64,000 nt of DNA from Mucilaginibacter gossypii (lineage in GTDB: Bacteria; Bacteroidota; Bacteroidia; Sphingobacteriales; Sphingobacteriaceae). Below, piece after piece: positions 15,628-24,480 of the stretch. The DNA is taken from NCBI RefSeq assembly GCF_900100945.1, contig NZ_FNCG01000022.1, forward strand, positions 16,150 through 80,149, in the 5' to 3' direction. The position numbers were made by a program, and so were the translations under genes. The first letter of the stretch is position 1, and every line of letters starts with the position of its first letter. The notes under the pieces are model-generated. The model saw only the letters and a program-made list of their open reading frames with translations, made no database searches and was not told the origin of the DNA.

Positions 15628-18282
15628 TTAGCAAGCCAAAGCTGCTAAGTTTTCTTCAATGATGGTTAATTTGGCTTCGGCATCGGCCTTTTTCTTTTGC
15701 TCCACCTCAATAATCTCGGGTTTTGCATTGGCCATAAACCGTTCGTTACCCAATTTTGCATTAACCGATTTCAGGAAACCTAACAGGTATTCCTGCTCTT
15801 TTTTCAGTTTTGCACACTCGGCAACCGGGTCAATTTCTTCGCTGAACGGAATATAAAACTCATCTGTTGAGGCTAAGAAATTAATAGCCCCTTCAACTTT
15901 ATCGGCTACCGATTCAAACTTGCTGATATTGGCAAGCCTTGCAATGATAGCTTCATACTGGTCGTAATTGATCCCCGAATTTGATTTAACAAATAACTCA
16001 AGCGGCTCTTTGTCAGAAATTTGTTTTGTTTTGCGGGTGTTCCTGATGGTGGTTACCACATCTTTAACAAGCTCTGTTTCATTTAATAGACGTGAATTAA
16101 TTTCCCCAATAGCGGGCAATTGCGCTACAATACAGCAGTCTAATTCAGTACGGTCGCCAAACAGCTCATCATGCCATAATTCTTCGGTAAGGAACGGCAT
16201 AAAAGGGTGCAATACCTTTAAAATATTTTCGAAGAATTGAATAGTAGCCGTATATGTAGCCTTATCAATAGGATGCTGATAAGCCGGCTTGATCATCTCC
16301 AGATACCACGCGCAAAAATCATCCCATACCAATTTATAGGTATCCATTAAGGCCTCTGATAAACGGTATTGGGCAAAGTTAGCTTCAATTTCGGTTAGCG
16401 CCTGGTTAAACCTGTTGGCAAACCATTCAATGGCTACGCCGTTAGGGTTGGCAAGGCTTTCATTAACTTCCCAGCCTTTTACCAGTTTAAAGGCGTTCCA
16501 TATTTTGTTGGCAAAGCCGCTGCCTTGTTTACAGTAGCTTTCGTCAAACATCAAATCGTTACCTGCAGGCGAGCATAGCAGCATGCCTACACGTACGCCG
16601 TCGGCGCCGTATGTTTCAATCAGGTCGAGCGGATCGGGTGAATTGCCTAATGATTTCGACATTTTACGCCCCTGCTTATCCCTTACTATACCGGTAAGGT
16701 ATACGTTCCTGAACGGTACTTCGCCCCTAAACTCATGGCCGGCCATGATCATCCTGGCAACCCAGAAAAACAGGATCTCCGGCGCGGTAACCAAATCATT
16801 GGTTGGATAGTAATAATTGATATCAGCATTGTTCGGATCCTTAAAACCGTCAAATACCGAGATGGGCCATAACCAAGATGAAAACCAGGTATCAACTACG
16901 TCTTCGTCCTGGGTAAGGTCGGCAGCGGTAAGTGCGGGATTTTTAAGTTGCGCTTCCTTCAATGCTTCTCCAGCGTTTTTGGCAATTACAAATTCGCCTG
17001 TAGGTAAATACCATGCCGGAATCTGTTGTCCCCACCACAGCTGGCGGCTGATGTTCCAGTCGCGTACATTCTCCATCCAATGGCGGTAAGTGTTCACAAA
17101 CTTTTCGGGGATCAGTTTTATTTCGCCGTTCAATACATAATCCAAAGCAGGCTTAGCCATCTCCCCCATCTTGCAAAACCATTGCATTGATAGTTTTGGC
17201 TCAATAACCGCGTTGGTACGTTCACTGAAACCAACCTGAGATTTGTATTCTTCAACTTTTTCCAGTACGCCGGCTTCTTCCAGCAGTACGGCTATTTTTT
17301 TTCGGGCTGCAAAGCGGTCTTCTCCAACCAGTATCTGCGCCTTTTCGTTCAGGGTGCCGTCGTCATTCAGGATATCAATGACCGGCAGGTTATGACGCTG
17401 GCCCAGTTCGTAGTCATTTAAATCGTGTGCAGGGGTAACCTTCAAACAGCCGGTACCAAAATCCATAGTCACATAATCATCCAAAATCACCGGGATCTCA
17501 CGGTTGATCAGCGGGATGTAAACCTTTTTACCGTGCAGGTGCATGTAACGCTCGTCATTAGGATTGATACAGATAGCTGCATCAGCCATAATGGTTTCAG
17601 GTCGGGTAGTAGCGATGGTTAGGAAGTCTGAAGTGGCTTCTTGACTTTCAACTTCCGACTTCAGATTTACGACTTTGTACTTAATATAAAAGAGCTTCTG
17701 ATTAACCTCTTTACGGATTACTTCCTCATCACTTACCGCGGTTTTGCCTTGCGGGTCCCAGTTGATCATGCGGATACCGCGATAGATCAAACCTTTTTTA
17801 TACAGGTGGATAAACGTATCAATAACCGCTTCCGAAAGGTTCTCGTCCATGGTAAATTTGGTGCGGTCCCAATCGCAGGAGGCACCTAATTTTTTAAGCT
17901 GCTCCAGGATAATGCCGCCGTATTTTTCCTTCCACTCCCAGGCGTAGGTTAAAAACTCTTCGCGGGTAAGGTCTTTTTTGCTGATACCGCGCTCTTTAAG
18001 CATGGCAACAACTTTGGCCTCGGTAGCAATACTGGCGTGGTCGGTACCGGGAACCCAGCAGGCATTTTTGCCTTTCATACGGGCACGGCGAATCAGCACA
18101 TCCTGTATGGTATTATTAAGCATGTGGCCCATGTGCAAAACCCCGGTAACGTTTGGCGGCGGAATCACTATGGTATAAGGCTCGCGCTCATCAGGCACCG
18201 ACTTAAAAAAGCCGTGCTGCAACCAGTAACTGTACCATTTTTCTTCGGTTTCCTTTGGGATATATGTTTTAGCAATACTCAT
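15628..18282 (-). CDS. valS: Valyl-tRNA synthetase
   Basis: Charges tRNA-Val in the cytoplasm. From the ATG at 18282 the protein is 884 residues, a normal ValS length. The HIGH-type motif is PPPNVTGVLHMGHMLNNT and the KMSKS loop is GRKMSKSLGN. The editing domain has TIATTRPETIMAD, and a C-terminal coiled-coil arm ends the protein. A longer in-frame start at 18360 is rejected because a TATTTTTG promoter box sits between the two. Just before TIATTRPET lies an unusual stretch, KVVNLKSEVESQEATSDF (17622-17682). Its DNA looks like an intergenic low-complexity repeat inserted in frame. Confidence 0.96.
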   Translation of the reverse strand: MSIAKTYIPKETEEKWYSYWLQHGFFKSVPDEREPYTIVIPPPNVTGVLHMGHMLNNTIQDVLIRRARMKGKNACWVPGTDHASIATEAKVVAMLKERGISKKDLTREEFLTYAWEWKEKYGGIILEQLKKLGASCDWDRTKFTMDENLSEAVIDTFIHLYKKGLIYRGIRMINWDPQGKTAVSDEEVIRKEVNQKLFYIKYKVVNLKSEVESQEATSDFLTIATTRPETIMADAAICINPNDERYMHLHGKKVYIPLINREIPVILDDYVTMDFGTGCLKVTPAHDLNDYELGQRHNLPVIDILNDDGTLNEKAQILVGEDRFAARKKIAVLLEEAGVLEKVEEYKSQVGFSERTNAVIEPKLSMQWFCKMGEMAKPALDYVLNGEIKLIPEKFVNTYRHWMENVRDWNISRQLWWGQQIPAWYLPTGEFVIAKNAGEALKEAQLKNPALTAADLTQDEDVVDTWFSSWLWPISVFDGFKDPNNADINYYYPTNDLVTAPEILFFWVARMIMAGHEFRGEVPFRNVYLTGIVRDKQGRKMSKSLGNSPDPLDLIETYGADGVRVGMLLCSPAGNDLMFDESYCKQGSGFANKIWNAFKLVKGWEVNESLANPNGVAIEWFANRFNQALTEIEANFAQYRLSEALMDTYKLVWDDFCAWYLEMIKPAYQHPIDKATYTATIQFFENILKVLHPFMPFLTEELWHDELFGDRTELDCCIVAQLPAIGEINSRLLNETELVKDVVTTIRNTRKTKQISDKEPLELFVKSNSGINYDQYEAIIARLANISKFESVADKVEGAINFLASTDEFYIPFSEEIDPVAECAKLKKEQEYLLGFLKSVNAKLGNERFMANAKPEIIEVEQKKKADAEAKLTIIEENLAALAC
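17622..17682. repeat. Low-complexity repeat-like insert within valS
   Basis: On the minus strand this reads AGTCGTAAATCTGAAGTCGG followed by AAGTTGAAAGTCAAGAAGCC. It is a chain of AAGTC/GAAGT words resembling the non-coding stretch at 10738-10774 (AAGTCGAAAGTCAAAAGT) upstream of holA. It stays in frame and adds roughly 15-18 residues before the ValS editing motif. Confidence 0.5.
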
Positions 18283-18288
18283 AACGCG

Positions 18289-18320
18289 CAAAAATACGAT
18301 AGTTAACGGTTCATAGCCAA
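18289..18320 (-). promoter_or_regulatory. Promoter of valS
   Basis: On the minus strand TATTTTTG (18296-18289) matches the Bacteroidota -7 consensus TAnnTTTG, and a TTG at 18320-18318 sits 21 bases upstream, where the -33 element is expected. The G of the -7 box is only six bases from the valS ATG, so the mRNA leader would be very short or absent. Confidence 0.6.
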
Positions 18321-18409
18321 AGGTTGAGGGATTTTTTTGGGAATATAGTCCATGGTTCATAGATGATGGTTTTAAACTGATAGTTTTTGATCGGTCAAGA
18401 GCGCAGGCA

Positions 18410-18741
18410 GCATTAGGGACGGTAGCGGATACCGGCCAATGAGCGTAATGCCCTCAGGCGTATGAGCGTACAGCCCGGGCCGCAGGTAATGCCCGGAAAA
18501 AGAGATTAGAGAATTGAGATTAGCGTTTAGTTGTTTTTACGTATTGTTTAGTTTTTTTCACCGTACCAACCTATCCCATCGAGTTTATTTGAGTTAAAAA
18601 ATTTTTATAAAATCCCATTAATCCCAAAAAATCCACCCAAATCCCGGTTCAGAATAATGGCGTTGCCTGCGGCCCGGGCTGTACGCTCATACTGCACAAG
18701 GCCTTAGCCACTTGGCCGGTATCCGCTACCATCCCTAACGC
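18410..18741. repeat. 332-bp inverted-repeat element downstream of the valS promoter
   Basis: The arms 18410-18493 and 18659-18741 are reverse complements over about 84 bases. Two blocks are identical: GGTAGCGGATACCGGCCA (18 bases) and a 26-base block starting TATGAGCGTACAGCCC. The DNA between differs in the arms and is AT-rich. It includes at 18612-18647 a half copy of the AACCGGGATTT family also seen at 55031-55136. No coding frame is present. The GC-rich arms contrast with the AT-rich centre. Confidence 0.75.
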
Positions 18742-18749
18742 AAACCAGT

Positions 18750-18840
18750 ACATTGTAAAATGATTATCACTACAACATGCAATCATGATCAATCATCTAT
18801 AAACCATGAACCATGATCTATCAACCATGAACAACCCCAC
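18750..18840. repeat. AACCATGAACC/ATGATC low-complexity repeat
   Basis: A chain of related words (CATGATCAATCATC, AACCATGAACCATGATC, CAACCATGAAC) belonging to the same family as 23683-23800. A short inverted relative (CCATGGTTCATAGATGATGG) lies at 18350-18369. It is non-coding. Between 18840 and 19048 I see only AT-rich leader sequence and no gene. Confidence 0.5.
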
Positions 18841-19048
18841 TCCCACAATATTTTTACAATTAACAAGTTATTATATATGTAACATTCAAATTGTCATGAA
18901 AACATTACCCTTACACCGTTTCTGGCTTGATATTTTGAAAAAAACAAAACTCGAGGCCATCATTAACTGGTTCAATCACTAAAGGCCTGCCCCCGGCCAC
19001 TTGTGTTTAATACCTGCTATTTATTAACTTTAATTTTTAAGTATTGAC

Positions 19049-21124
19049 ATGAAATTAAAGTTTAACTGTTTATTACTGGCTGCCTGCCTTGGCATGTCGG
19101 TAAATGTGTTTGCCGTAGATGGCCCAAAACCCGCAAAATCCAGGCACAAAACCTCCGCCCCTCCTAAAAAATTTATCGATCCCGCCAACATGGACCTGAG
19201 CGTAAAACCCGGCGATGATTTTTTTGAATATGCCAATGGCGGCTGGCTAAAACAAAACGGCATCCCTGCTAAAGAAACCCGCTGGGGTAGTTTCCATATT
19301 TTGCGCCAGGAAAATACAGATAGGCTCATTGGTTTGCTGAATGAAGTAAGCCAGACATCAGCATCACAACCCAAAGGCGGCCTGAAACAACTTGTGGGAG
19401 ATTTGTACGCCAGTGGTATGGATAGCCTAACCATCGAAAAAAACGGTTATGCCCCCATCAAACCCGACCTGGAGCGCATTAACCGGTTAAAAACCCTTGA
19501 CAACTTTATTAATGAGCTGATTTATGAGCGCGTTAACGGAATAAGTGCGCCGATTTTCAGGTTTGGGGTTGAACAGGATGAAAAGAATGTAAACAAATAT
19601 GTGATAAGCCTTGGTCAGGGAGGCACTACCCTGCCCGACAGAGATTATTACCTCAAAAACGATCCGCGTTCAAAAAAAGCACAGGACGCCTTAAAAAAGC
19701 TGATCACAACTTTGTTCACCCTTAGCGGAAGCAGTGCTGATGAAGCAGCCAAAAACACTGCTATAGTTTACGGCCTTGAATATACCTGGGCTAAGGCGCA
19801 ATTGAGCCGTGTAGCCATGCGCGATCCGCATGTAACCTACAACAAGTTCCTGATTGCAGATTTTGAAAAACAAACCCCACATTTAAAATGGTCAAAAATA
19901 CTTCCTGCCCTTAATGCAGGCGGACAGGACAGCATTCTTGTTGGCCAGCCTTCGTTTTTCAGAGCTACCGACTCGCTGTTTGCAGCTACCCCGATCGCTA
20001 ACTGGAGAATATACCTGCGATGGAATATTTTAAGAGGAACAGCCAGTTATTTAAGCTCCGACTTTGCTAACGCAAGCTTTGCTTACAACAGCACGCTAAC
20101 CGGTCAAAAAGTACAGACACCACGCGTTGAGCGTATGAGTGCCCTTGTTGATAGCTACCTTGGCGAATTACTGGGCCAGCTTTTTGTTGAAAAATACTTT
20201 ACCCCGGCCGCCAAACAATACATGGTTGATTTAGTAAACAATCTTAAAGAAACTCTTGGCGACAGGATTAAGCGCCTTGACTGGATGAGCCCCGCAACCA
20301 AAGAACATGCACTTAAAAAACTTAATGCTTTCACCGTAAAAATCGGCTATCCGGACAACTGGGAAAAATACGATGGCATGGTGATTAACCGTAACGATTA
20401 CTTCAGTAACCTGCATGCAATAGTCAAATGGCGCTATAATTTTAACGTTAGCCGTTTAGGCAAACCTGTTGATAAAACCCGATGGGGAATGACACCGCCA
20501 ACCGTTAACGCTTATTATAACCCAACTAATAACGAAATTGTGTTCCCTGCCGGGATCCTTCAATTCCCGTTCTTTGATTTTAAGGCTGATGACGCCGTTA
20601 ACTACGGAGGTATTGGAGCGGTAATTGGCCATGAAATGACCCACGGCTTTGACGACCAGGGCCGCCAGTACGACGCCGATGGTACACTGCGCGATTGGTG
20701 GACCAAAGAAGATGCCGATAAATTTAAATCGCGCGCCGACCAGGTGGTTAAACAATACAATGCCTTTACCGTTCTTGATACCCTGCACGTAAACGGCAAA
20801 CTTACCCTTGGCGAAAACCTTGCCGACCTTGGTGGTTTGAACATTGCTTACGAGGCATTCAGCAAAACCAAACAAGGCCAGTCGGCTAATACCATTGACG
20901 GTTTTACACCCGATCAGCGGTTCTTTTTGTCGTGGGCACAGGTATGGCGTTCATCACAAACTCCGGAGTCGGCGGCGCAACGGATCCTGACCGACCCACA
21001 CTCGCCCGAGCAGTTCCGTACCAATGCGCCTGTAACCAATATCAACGCCTGGTACAAAGCATTTGATGTAAAACCCGGCGATAAAATGTATAAAAAACCT
21101 GAAGACAGGACAAAGATCTGGTAA
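19049..21124 (+). CDS. M13 (neprilysin/PepO) family metallopeptidase
   Basis: A 691-residue exported zinc endopeptidase. The signal peptide is about residues 1-22 (LLAACLGMSVNVFA). The mature N-terminus starts with FIDPANMDLSVKPGDDFFEY and then ANGGWLK, the family hallmark. The zinc motif is HEMTH at 528-532 within VIGHEMTHGFDDQGRQYD, and the third-ligand block is GENLADLGGL. Other family blocks are NAYYNPTNNEIVFPAGILQ and the C-terminal PEQFRTNAPVTN. Members cut short oligopeptides in the periplasm. It is monocistronic, with a terminator 22 bases downstream. Confidence 0.95.
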   Translation: MKLKFNCLLLAACLGMSVNVFAVDGPKPAKSRHKTSAPPKKFIDPANMDLSVKPGDDFFEYANGGWLKQNGIPAKETRWGSFHILRQENTDRLIGLLNEVSQTSASQPKGGLKQLVGDLYASGMDSLTIEKNGYAPIKPDLERINRLKTLDNFINELIYERVNGISAPIFRFGVEQDEKNVNKYVISLGQGGTTLPDRDYYLKNDPRSKKAQDALKKLITTLFTLSGSSADEAAKNTAIVYGLEYTWAKAQLSRVAMRDPHVTYNKFLIADFEKQTPHLKWSKILPALNAGGQDSILVGQPSFFRATDSLFAATPIANWRIYLRWNILRGTASYLSSDFANASFAYNSTLTGQKVQTPRVERMSALVDSYLGELLGQLFVEKYFTPAAKQYMVDLVNNLKETLGDRIKRLDWMSPATKEHALKKLNAFTVKIGYPDNWEKYDGMVINRNDYFSNLHAIVKWRYNFNVSRLGKPVDKTRWGMTPPTVNAYYNPTNNEIVFPAGILQFPFFDFKADDAVNYGGIGAVIGHEMTHGFDDQGRQYDADGTLRDWWTKEDADKFKSRADQVVKQYNAFTVLDTLHVNGKLTLGENLADLGGLNIAYEAFSKTKQGQSANTIDGFTPDQRFFLSWAQVWRSSQTPESAAQRILTDPHSPEQFRTNAPVTNINAWYKAFDVKPGDKMYKKPEDRTKIW

Positions 21125-21145
21125 GCAAGAGTTTTGTTTTTTTAT

Positions 21146-21175
21146 AACAGGCCCGGTTATGAAACCGGGCCTGTT
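21146..21175. terminator. Rho-independent terminator after the M13 peptidase
   Basis: AACAGGCCCGGTT-ATGA-AACCGGGCCTGTT is a perfect 13-base stem with a four-base loop, flanked by T-rich sequence on both sides. Confidence 0.85.
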
Positions 21176-21285
21176 TGGTTTACAAGTTACTTTACTGGCG
21201 TAAACCCTCCCTGTTTATGGCTCAAAAACCCCTGTGCTTGTTTTGTAATTTCGCAGTAGCTTTATCTTATAAACCTTTTAAAACA

Positions 21286-21732
21286 ATGAAAACAATATTT
21301 GATAAAGAAACCCGCGATGGCCTCATAACCCGCATCAATTTAATTAACGAAAACAGCCAGCCACAATGGGGTAAAATGAATGTTTATCAAATGCTGAAAC
21401 ATTGCACCCTTTCGGACGAAATGTACCTGGGCATAACAGTCTATAAACGCTCGTTCATCGGTCGCCTGTTTGGTAAGGTAGCTTTGAAAAGCATGATAAA
21501 GGATGATAGCCCCGTAGCAAAAAATAGCCCTACTGTTCCACAATGTAAAGTAACTGAAACAGGAGGCGATGTAGAAGCACAAAAAAAACGATGGATTAAA
21601 CTGGTTGAGGAATATGGCAAAACTTCAAAAACTGATTTTGAGCATACTTTTTTTGGCGAAATGACCAGGGAACAAATGGGTCAGTTAGCTTATAAACATG
21701 TTGACCATCATTTGAGGCAATTTAGTAATTAA
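21286..21732 (+). CDS. DUF1569 (DinB-like) protein
   Basis: About 148 residues from MKTIFDKETRDGLITRI. An in-frame ATG at 21175 would begin inside the upstream terminator and is rejected; TAATTTCG just after 21245 is a plausible -7 box. The sequence has QPQWGKMNVYQMLKHCTLSD, then FIGRLFGKVALKSMI and a final HVDHHLRQF. The spaced histidines fit the DUF1569 family of DinB-fold four-helix proteins. These are putative metal-dependent thiol-transferase relatives. The role is unknown. Confidence 0.82.
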   Translation: MKTIFDKETRDGLITRINLINENSQPQWGKMNVYQMLKHCTLSDEMYLGITVYKRSFIGRLFGKVALKSMIKDDSPVAKNSPTVPQCKVTETGGDVEAQKKRWIKLVEEYGKTSKTDFEHTFFGEMTREQMGQLAYKHVDHHLRQFSN

Positions 21733-21781
21733 GGGCAGATAGGAGGAAATATTCACGACACGACTAAGAAACCATACTGTT

Positions 21782-22177
21782 TTATTTATACCATAAAACC
21801 ATTTCATCATTTAAGTCGCCCCAATCATACCGCCCTAAACTTGTTTCATGGATATCCAGCCTATTGTGAAATAAGCCGAAAGCCATCGCATTTATAAAAT
21901 GTTTTTGTCCGCTTTCATTTTCCAATAAAAACACTTTATAGTTATGATTTACTACAAAACCATGATCTTCAATTAATTTTATGTTTTGATTTTCATCGGT
22001 TAATGATATTTCCAATCCTTCAAAAACCGAATCAATAATCAGTGTTCTCACCCCTTTAAAAATGATATCGATGTTATATTCTCTTTCACGGCTTCTCATG
22101 CTCCTGATTAATAATTGGCTATGAGATACAAGATAATCCAACATTTTAAATTCGCTTGAAAAATCGGAGAATATCAT
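21782..22177 (-). CDS. Unrecognised AT-rich protein
   Basis: A 131-residue soluble protein, AT-rich, with no family I recognise. It contains FEGLEISLTDENQNIKLI, then HGFVVNHNYKVFLLENESGQ and a C-terminal HETSLGRYDWGDLNDEMVLW. The alternating strand pattern suggests a compact beta-rich fold. It is isolated between convergent and divergent neighbours. Small AT-rich orphans like this are often immunity or accessory proteins, but nothing here shows that. Confidence 0.6.
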   Translation of the reverse strand: MIFSDFSSEFKMLDYLVSHSQLLIRSMRSREREYNIDIIFKGVRTLIIDSVFEGLEISLTDENQNIKLIEDHGFVVNHNYKVFLLENESGQKHFINAMAFGLFHNRLDIHETSLGRYDWGDLNDEMVLWYK

Positions 22178-22308
22178 AGTTTTTATATTAAAAGTGCTAT
22201 ATCAAACTTAATTATTTTATATAGATAATATTCTTCACAGATTTACACAAAGCGATCAATATTTACACCACCCAAACATTGCACAAATAAAACATTCCGC
22301 CTAACCAT

Positions 22309-22316
22309 TATCTTTG
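22309..22316 (+). promoter_or_regulatory. -7 box for the persulfide dioxygenase gene
   Basis: TATCTTTG matches TAnnTTTG and lies 11 bases before the ATG at 22327. No well-spaced TTG is present at -33. Confidence 0.5.
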
Positions 22317-22326
22317 CAGGCAAAAT

Positions 22327-23676
22327 ATGATCATTCAACAATTTTACGATAAAGGCCTGGCGCATGGTTCATATGCCGTGATCCGTACGGGCAAAATGAT
22401 AGTTATTGACCCGGCCCGTAACCCGCAGCCTTATTATGATTTCGCGGCCCAGCACGATGCCGATATTGTAGGTGTTATCGAAACCCACCCGCATGCGGAT
22501 TTTGTAAGTTCGCACCTCGAAATTCATGAAACCACAGGCGCTGTAATTTATTGCAGCAAGTTAACCGGCGCAACATATCCGCACGAAACTTTTGATGACG
22601 GCGACGTTATCCAGCTTAACGATATTAAACTAAAAGCCATCAATACTCCCGGTCACTCGCCCGATTCTATCTGTATTTTACTGGTAGATGAAGAAGGCCG
22701 CGAAACCGCCGTCTTTACCGGCGATACACTATTTGTTGGGGATGTAGGCCGACCGGACCTGCGGGAAAATGTAGGTAACATTACTGCAAAAAAAGAGGAA
22801 CTTGCCCGCCAGATGTTTCAAAGCACCCGGCAAAAACTCATGACCCTTCCCAAAAACGTAGTGGTTTACCCGGCGCACGGCCCGGGCTCGTTATGCGGTA
22901 AAAACATGAGCCCCGAGCTGGAAAGCACCATTGGCCGCGAACTGCGCGAAAATTATGCCTTACAACTGATGGATGAGCTGGAATTTGTTAAAACGCTTAC
23001 CACCGATCAGCCTTTTATGCCCAAATACTTCGGTCGTGATGTGCTGTTGAATAAAAACGGGGTACCGGGCTTTGAAGACAGCATTACTGCTGTACCCCGT
23101 ATGGAGGAAGGCAGCGCGTTGGAAGCTGACATTTTAATAGTTGATGGCCGTCCCAAAGCACAGTTCAGGAGCGGTCACCTGCATGGCGCTATTAACCTGC
23201 AGGATGGTGAAAAATTTGAAACATGGCTGGGTTCCATTATCGGCCCTGATGAGCAGTTTTACCTCATTGCCGAAAATGATGATAAGCTTGATATCCTGAT
23301 TAAAAAAGCAGCCAAAATAGGTTACGAACAAAATATCAAAGGCGCATTGTTGGTTCCTGTAAACGCCAATGAAGTATCCCCCGATCTTGATTTAGACGCC
23401 TTCAGGGCAAATGAAAATGATTACACGATAGTTGATGTACGCAATCAGGCAGAAGTTGCGGCAGGCAAGGTCTTTAAAAATGCCGTTAGTATACCTTTGC
23501 CCGAACTGCGCGAACGCGTTAGTGAGATCCCTGCCGATAAACCTGTCATAGTGCATTGCGCTGCAGGCTATCGTTCGGCTGCCGGTGTGAGCATTGTTTC
23601 GGCTGCAATAAATGCCGTACCGGTTTATGACCTGGGTGAGGTGGTAACGGAGATGATGAAAGAGGTTCATGGCTAA
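22327..23676 (+). CDS. Persulfide dioxygenase-like MBL protein with two rhodanese domains
   Basis: A 449-residue cytoplasmic protein. Residues 1-240 are an ETHE1/blh-type metallo-beta-lactamase domain: THPHADFVSSH, NTPGHSPDS, FTGDTLFVGDVGRPD and VYPAHGPGSLCG. This type oxidises glutathione or related persulfides to sulfite. Residues about 260-350 form a first rhodanese domain (DILIVDGRPKAQFRSGHLHG) with no active-site cysteine. Residues about 360-449 form a second one with Cys411 in VHCAAGYRSA, which fits sulfur transfer. In a bacillithiol-making organism (bshB1 is nearby) the likely substrate is bacillithiol persulfide (inference). Confidence 0.9.
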   Translation: MIIQQFYDKGLAHGSYAVIRTGKMIVIDPARNPQPYYDFAAQHDADIVGVIETHPHADFVSSHLEIHETTGAVIYCSKLTGATYPHETFDDGDVIQLNDIKLKAINTPGHSPDSICILLVDEEGRETAVFTGDTLFVGDVGRPDLRENVGNITAKKEELARQMFQSTRQKLMTLPKNVVVYPAHGPGSLCGKNMSPELESTIGRELRENYALQLMDELEFVKTLTTDQPFMPKYFGRDVLLNKNGVPGFEDSITAVPRMEEGSALEADILIVDGRPKAQFRSGHLHGAINLQDGEKFETWLGSIIGPDEQFYLIAENDDKLDILIKKAAKIGYEQNIKGALLVPVNANEVSPDLDLDAFRANENDYTIVDVRNQAEVAAGKVFKNAVSIPLPELRERVSEIPADKPVIVHCAAGYRSAAGVSIVSAAINAVPVYDLGEVVTEMMKEVHG

Positions 23677-23682
23677 TGGTGA

Positions 23683-23800
23683 TGGATGATAGTTCATGGA
23701 TCATGGCCAATAAGGTCTTGGAAACTATGAACTATGAACTATCATCCATAAACCATGAACTAAGTATACTACCCAAAACTATGAACTATCATCCATGAAC
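23683..23800. repeat. ATGAACTATCATCCA repeat cluster
   Basis: TGGATGATAGTTCAT (23683-23697) is an exact inverted copy of ATGAACTATCATCCA at 23734-23748, and a further direct copy lies at 23781-23795. Related words (ACTATGAACT, AACCATGAAC) fill the gap. The last copy runs into mnmD and contains its start codon. Confidence 0.7.
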
Positions 23801-24472
23801 CATGAACTAACCATAGTCCCCACAGCCGATGGCTCAAATACAATTTACAATGCCGAAGTAGGTGAGCATTACCACTCGCGCCACGGGGCTTTGCAGGAGA
23901 GCTTGCATGTATTTGTTAAATCAGGCTTACAATATTTCCTGGAGCGGAATAACACCAGCGGGGTTAGTATCCTCGAAGTTGGTTTCGGCACCGGACTCAA
24001 CTTTCTGTTAACGGCCGATGCTTGTACCGGCACGCAAATAAAACTTGATTACACCGGTATCGAAGCTTACCCCGTAAGCGCCGAAATGATGGCGCAAACC
24101 GGCTACCAGCAATACATCCCGGGGCTGCTTTGGGAACAATTCAACAATAATTATTCTGCTGCATTAACAGGTAAAGTTCAAATCGATGCCACAAACCAGC
24201 TATGTATCGCTCACAGCAAGCTGCTTGATTTTAACACAGACGAGCAGTTTGATATTATCTATTTCGACGCCTTTGCCGCAGCCCATCAACCCGAAATGTG
24301 GGATGAAGAGGCCATCAGTCATACTGTTAGCTTTTTAAAACCGGGTGGTGTGTTTGTTACCTATGCTATTACCGGCAACCTGAAACGCATGCTCAAAAGC
24401 CAGGGCTTTAAAATAGAGAAAGCACCCGGAGCACCCGGCAAACGCGAAATGCTCAGGGCAGTAAAACTTTAA
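23795..24472 (+). CDS. mnmD: tRNA 5-methylaminomethyl-2-thiouridine methyltransferase (MnmD)
   Basis: A 225-residue SAM-dependent methyltransferase that completes the wobble-uridine modification of some tRNAs; in enterobacteria this activity is half of MnmC. Visible blocks are VPTADGSNTIYNAEVGEHYH, HGALQESLHVF, ILEVGFGTGLNFLL (SAM loop) and YFDAFAAAHQPEMWDE. It is the MnmD part alone, without the FAD oxidase, as usual in Bacteroidota. The ATG lies within a dispersed repeat copy, so the first few residues (MNHEL) are repeat-derived; length and the VPTADGS block agree with this start. Confidence 0.9.
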   Translation: MNHELTIVPTADGSNTIYNAEVGEHYHSRHGALQESLHVFVKSGLQYFLERNNTSGVSILEVGFGTGLNFLLTADACTGTQIKLDYTGIEAYPVSAEMMAQTGYQQYIPGLLWEQFNNNYSAALTGKVQIDATNQLCIAHSKLLDFNTDEQFDIIYFDAFAAAHQPEMWDEEAISHTVSFLKPGGVFVTYAITGNLKRMLKSQGFKIEKAPGAPGKREMLRAVKL

Positions 24473-24480
24473 TCTTCCTG

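Noticed and set aside
18283..18360. Longer valS start adding 26 residues
   Set aside because: The extension crosses a perfect TAnnTTTG box with a TTG at -33 spacing, and the extra residues do not resemble ValS.
21175..21285. Longer start for the DUF1569 protein
   Set aside because: The extra 37 codons begin inside a rho-independent terminator, and the family match begins at the later ATG.
23683..23800. A CRISPR array
   Set aside because: The repeated words are irregularly spaced, occur in both orientations and have no constant-length spacers or cas genes nearby.
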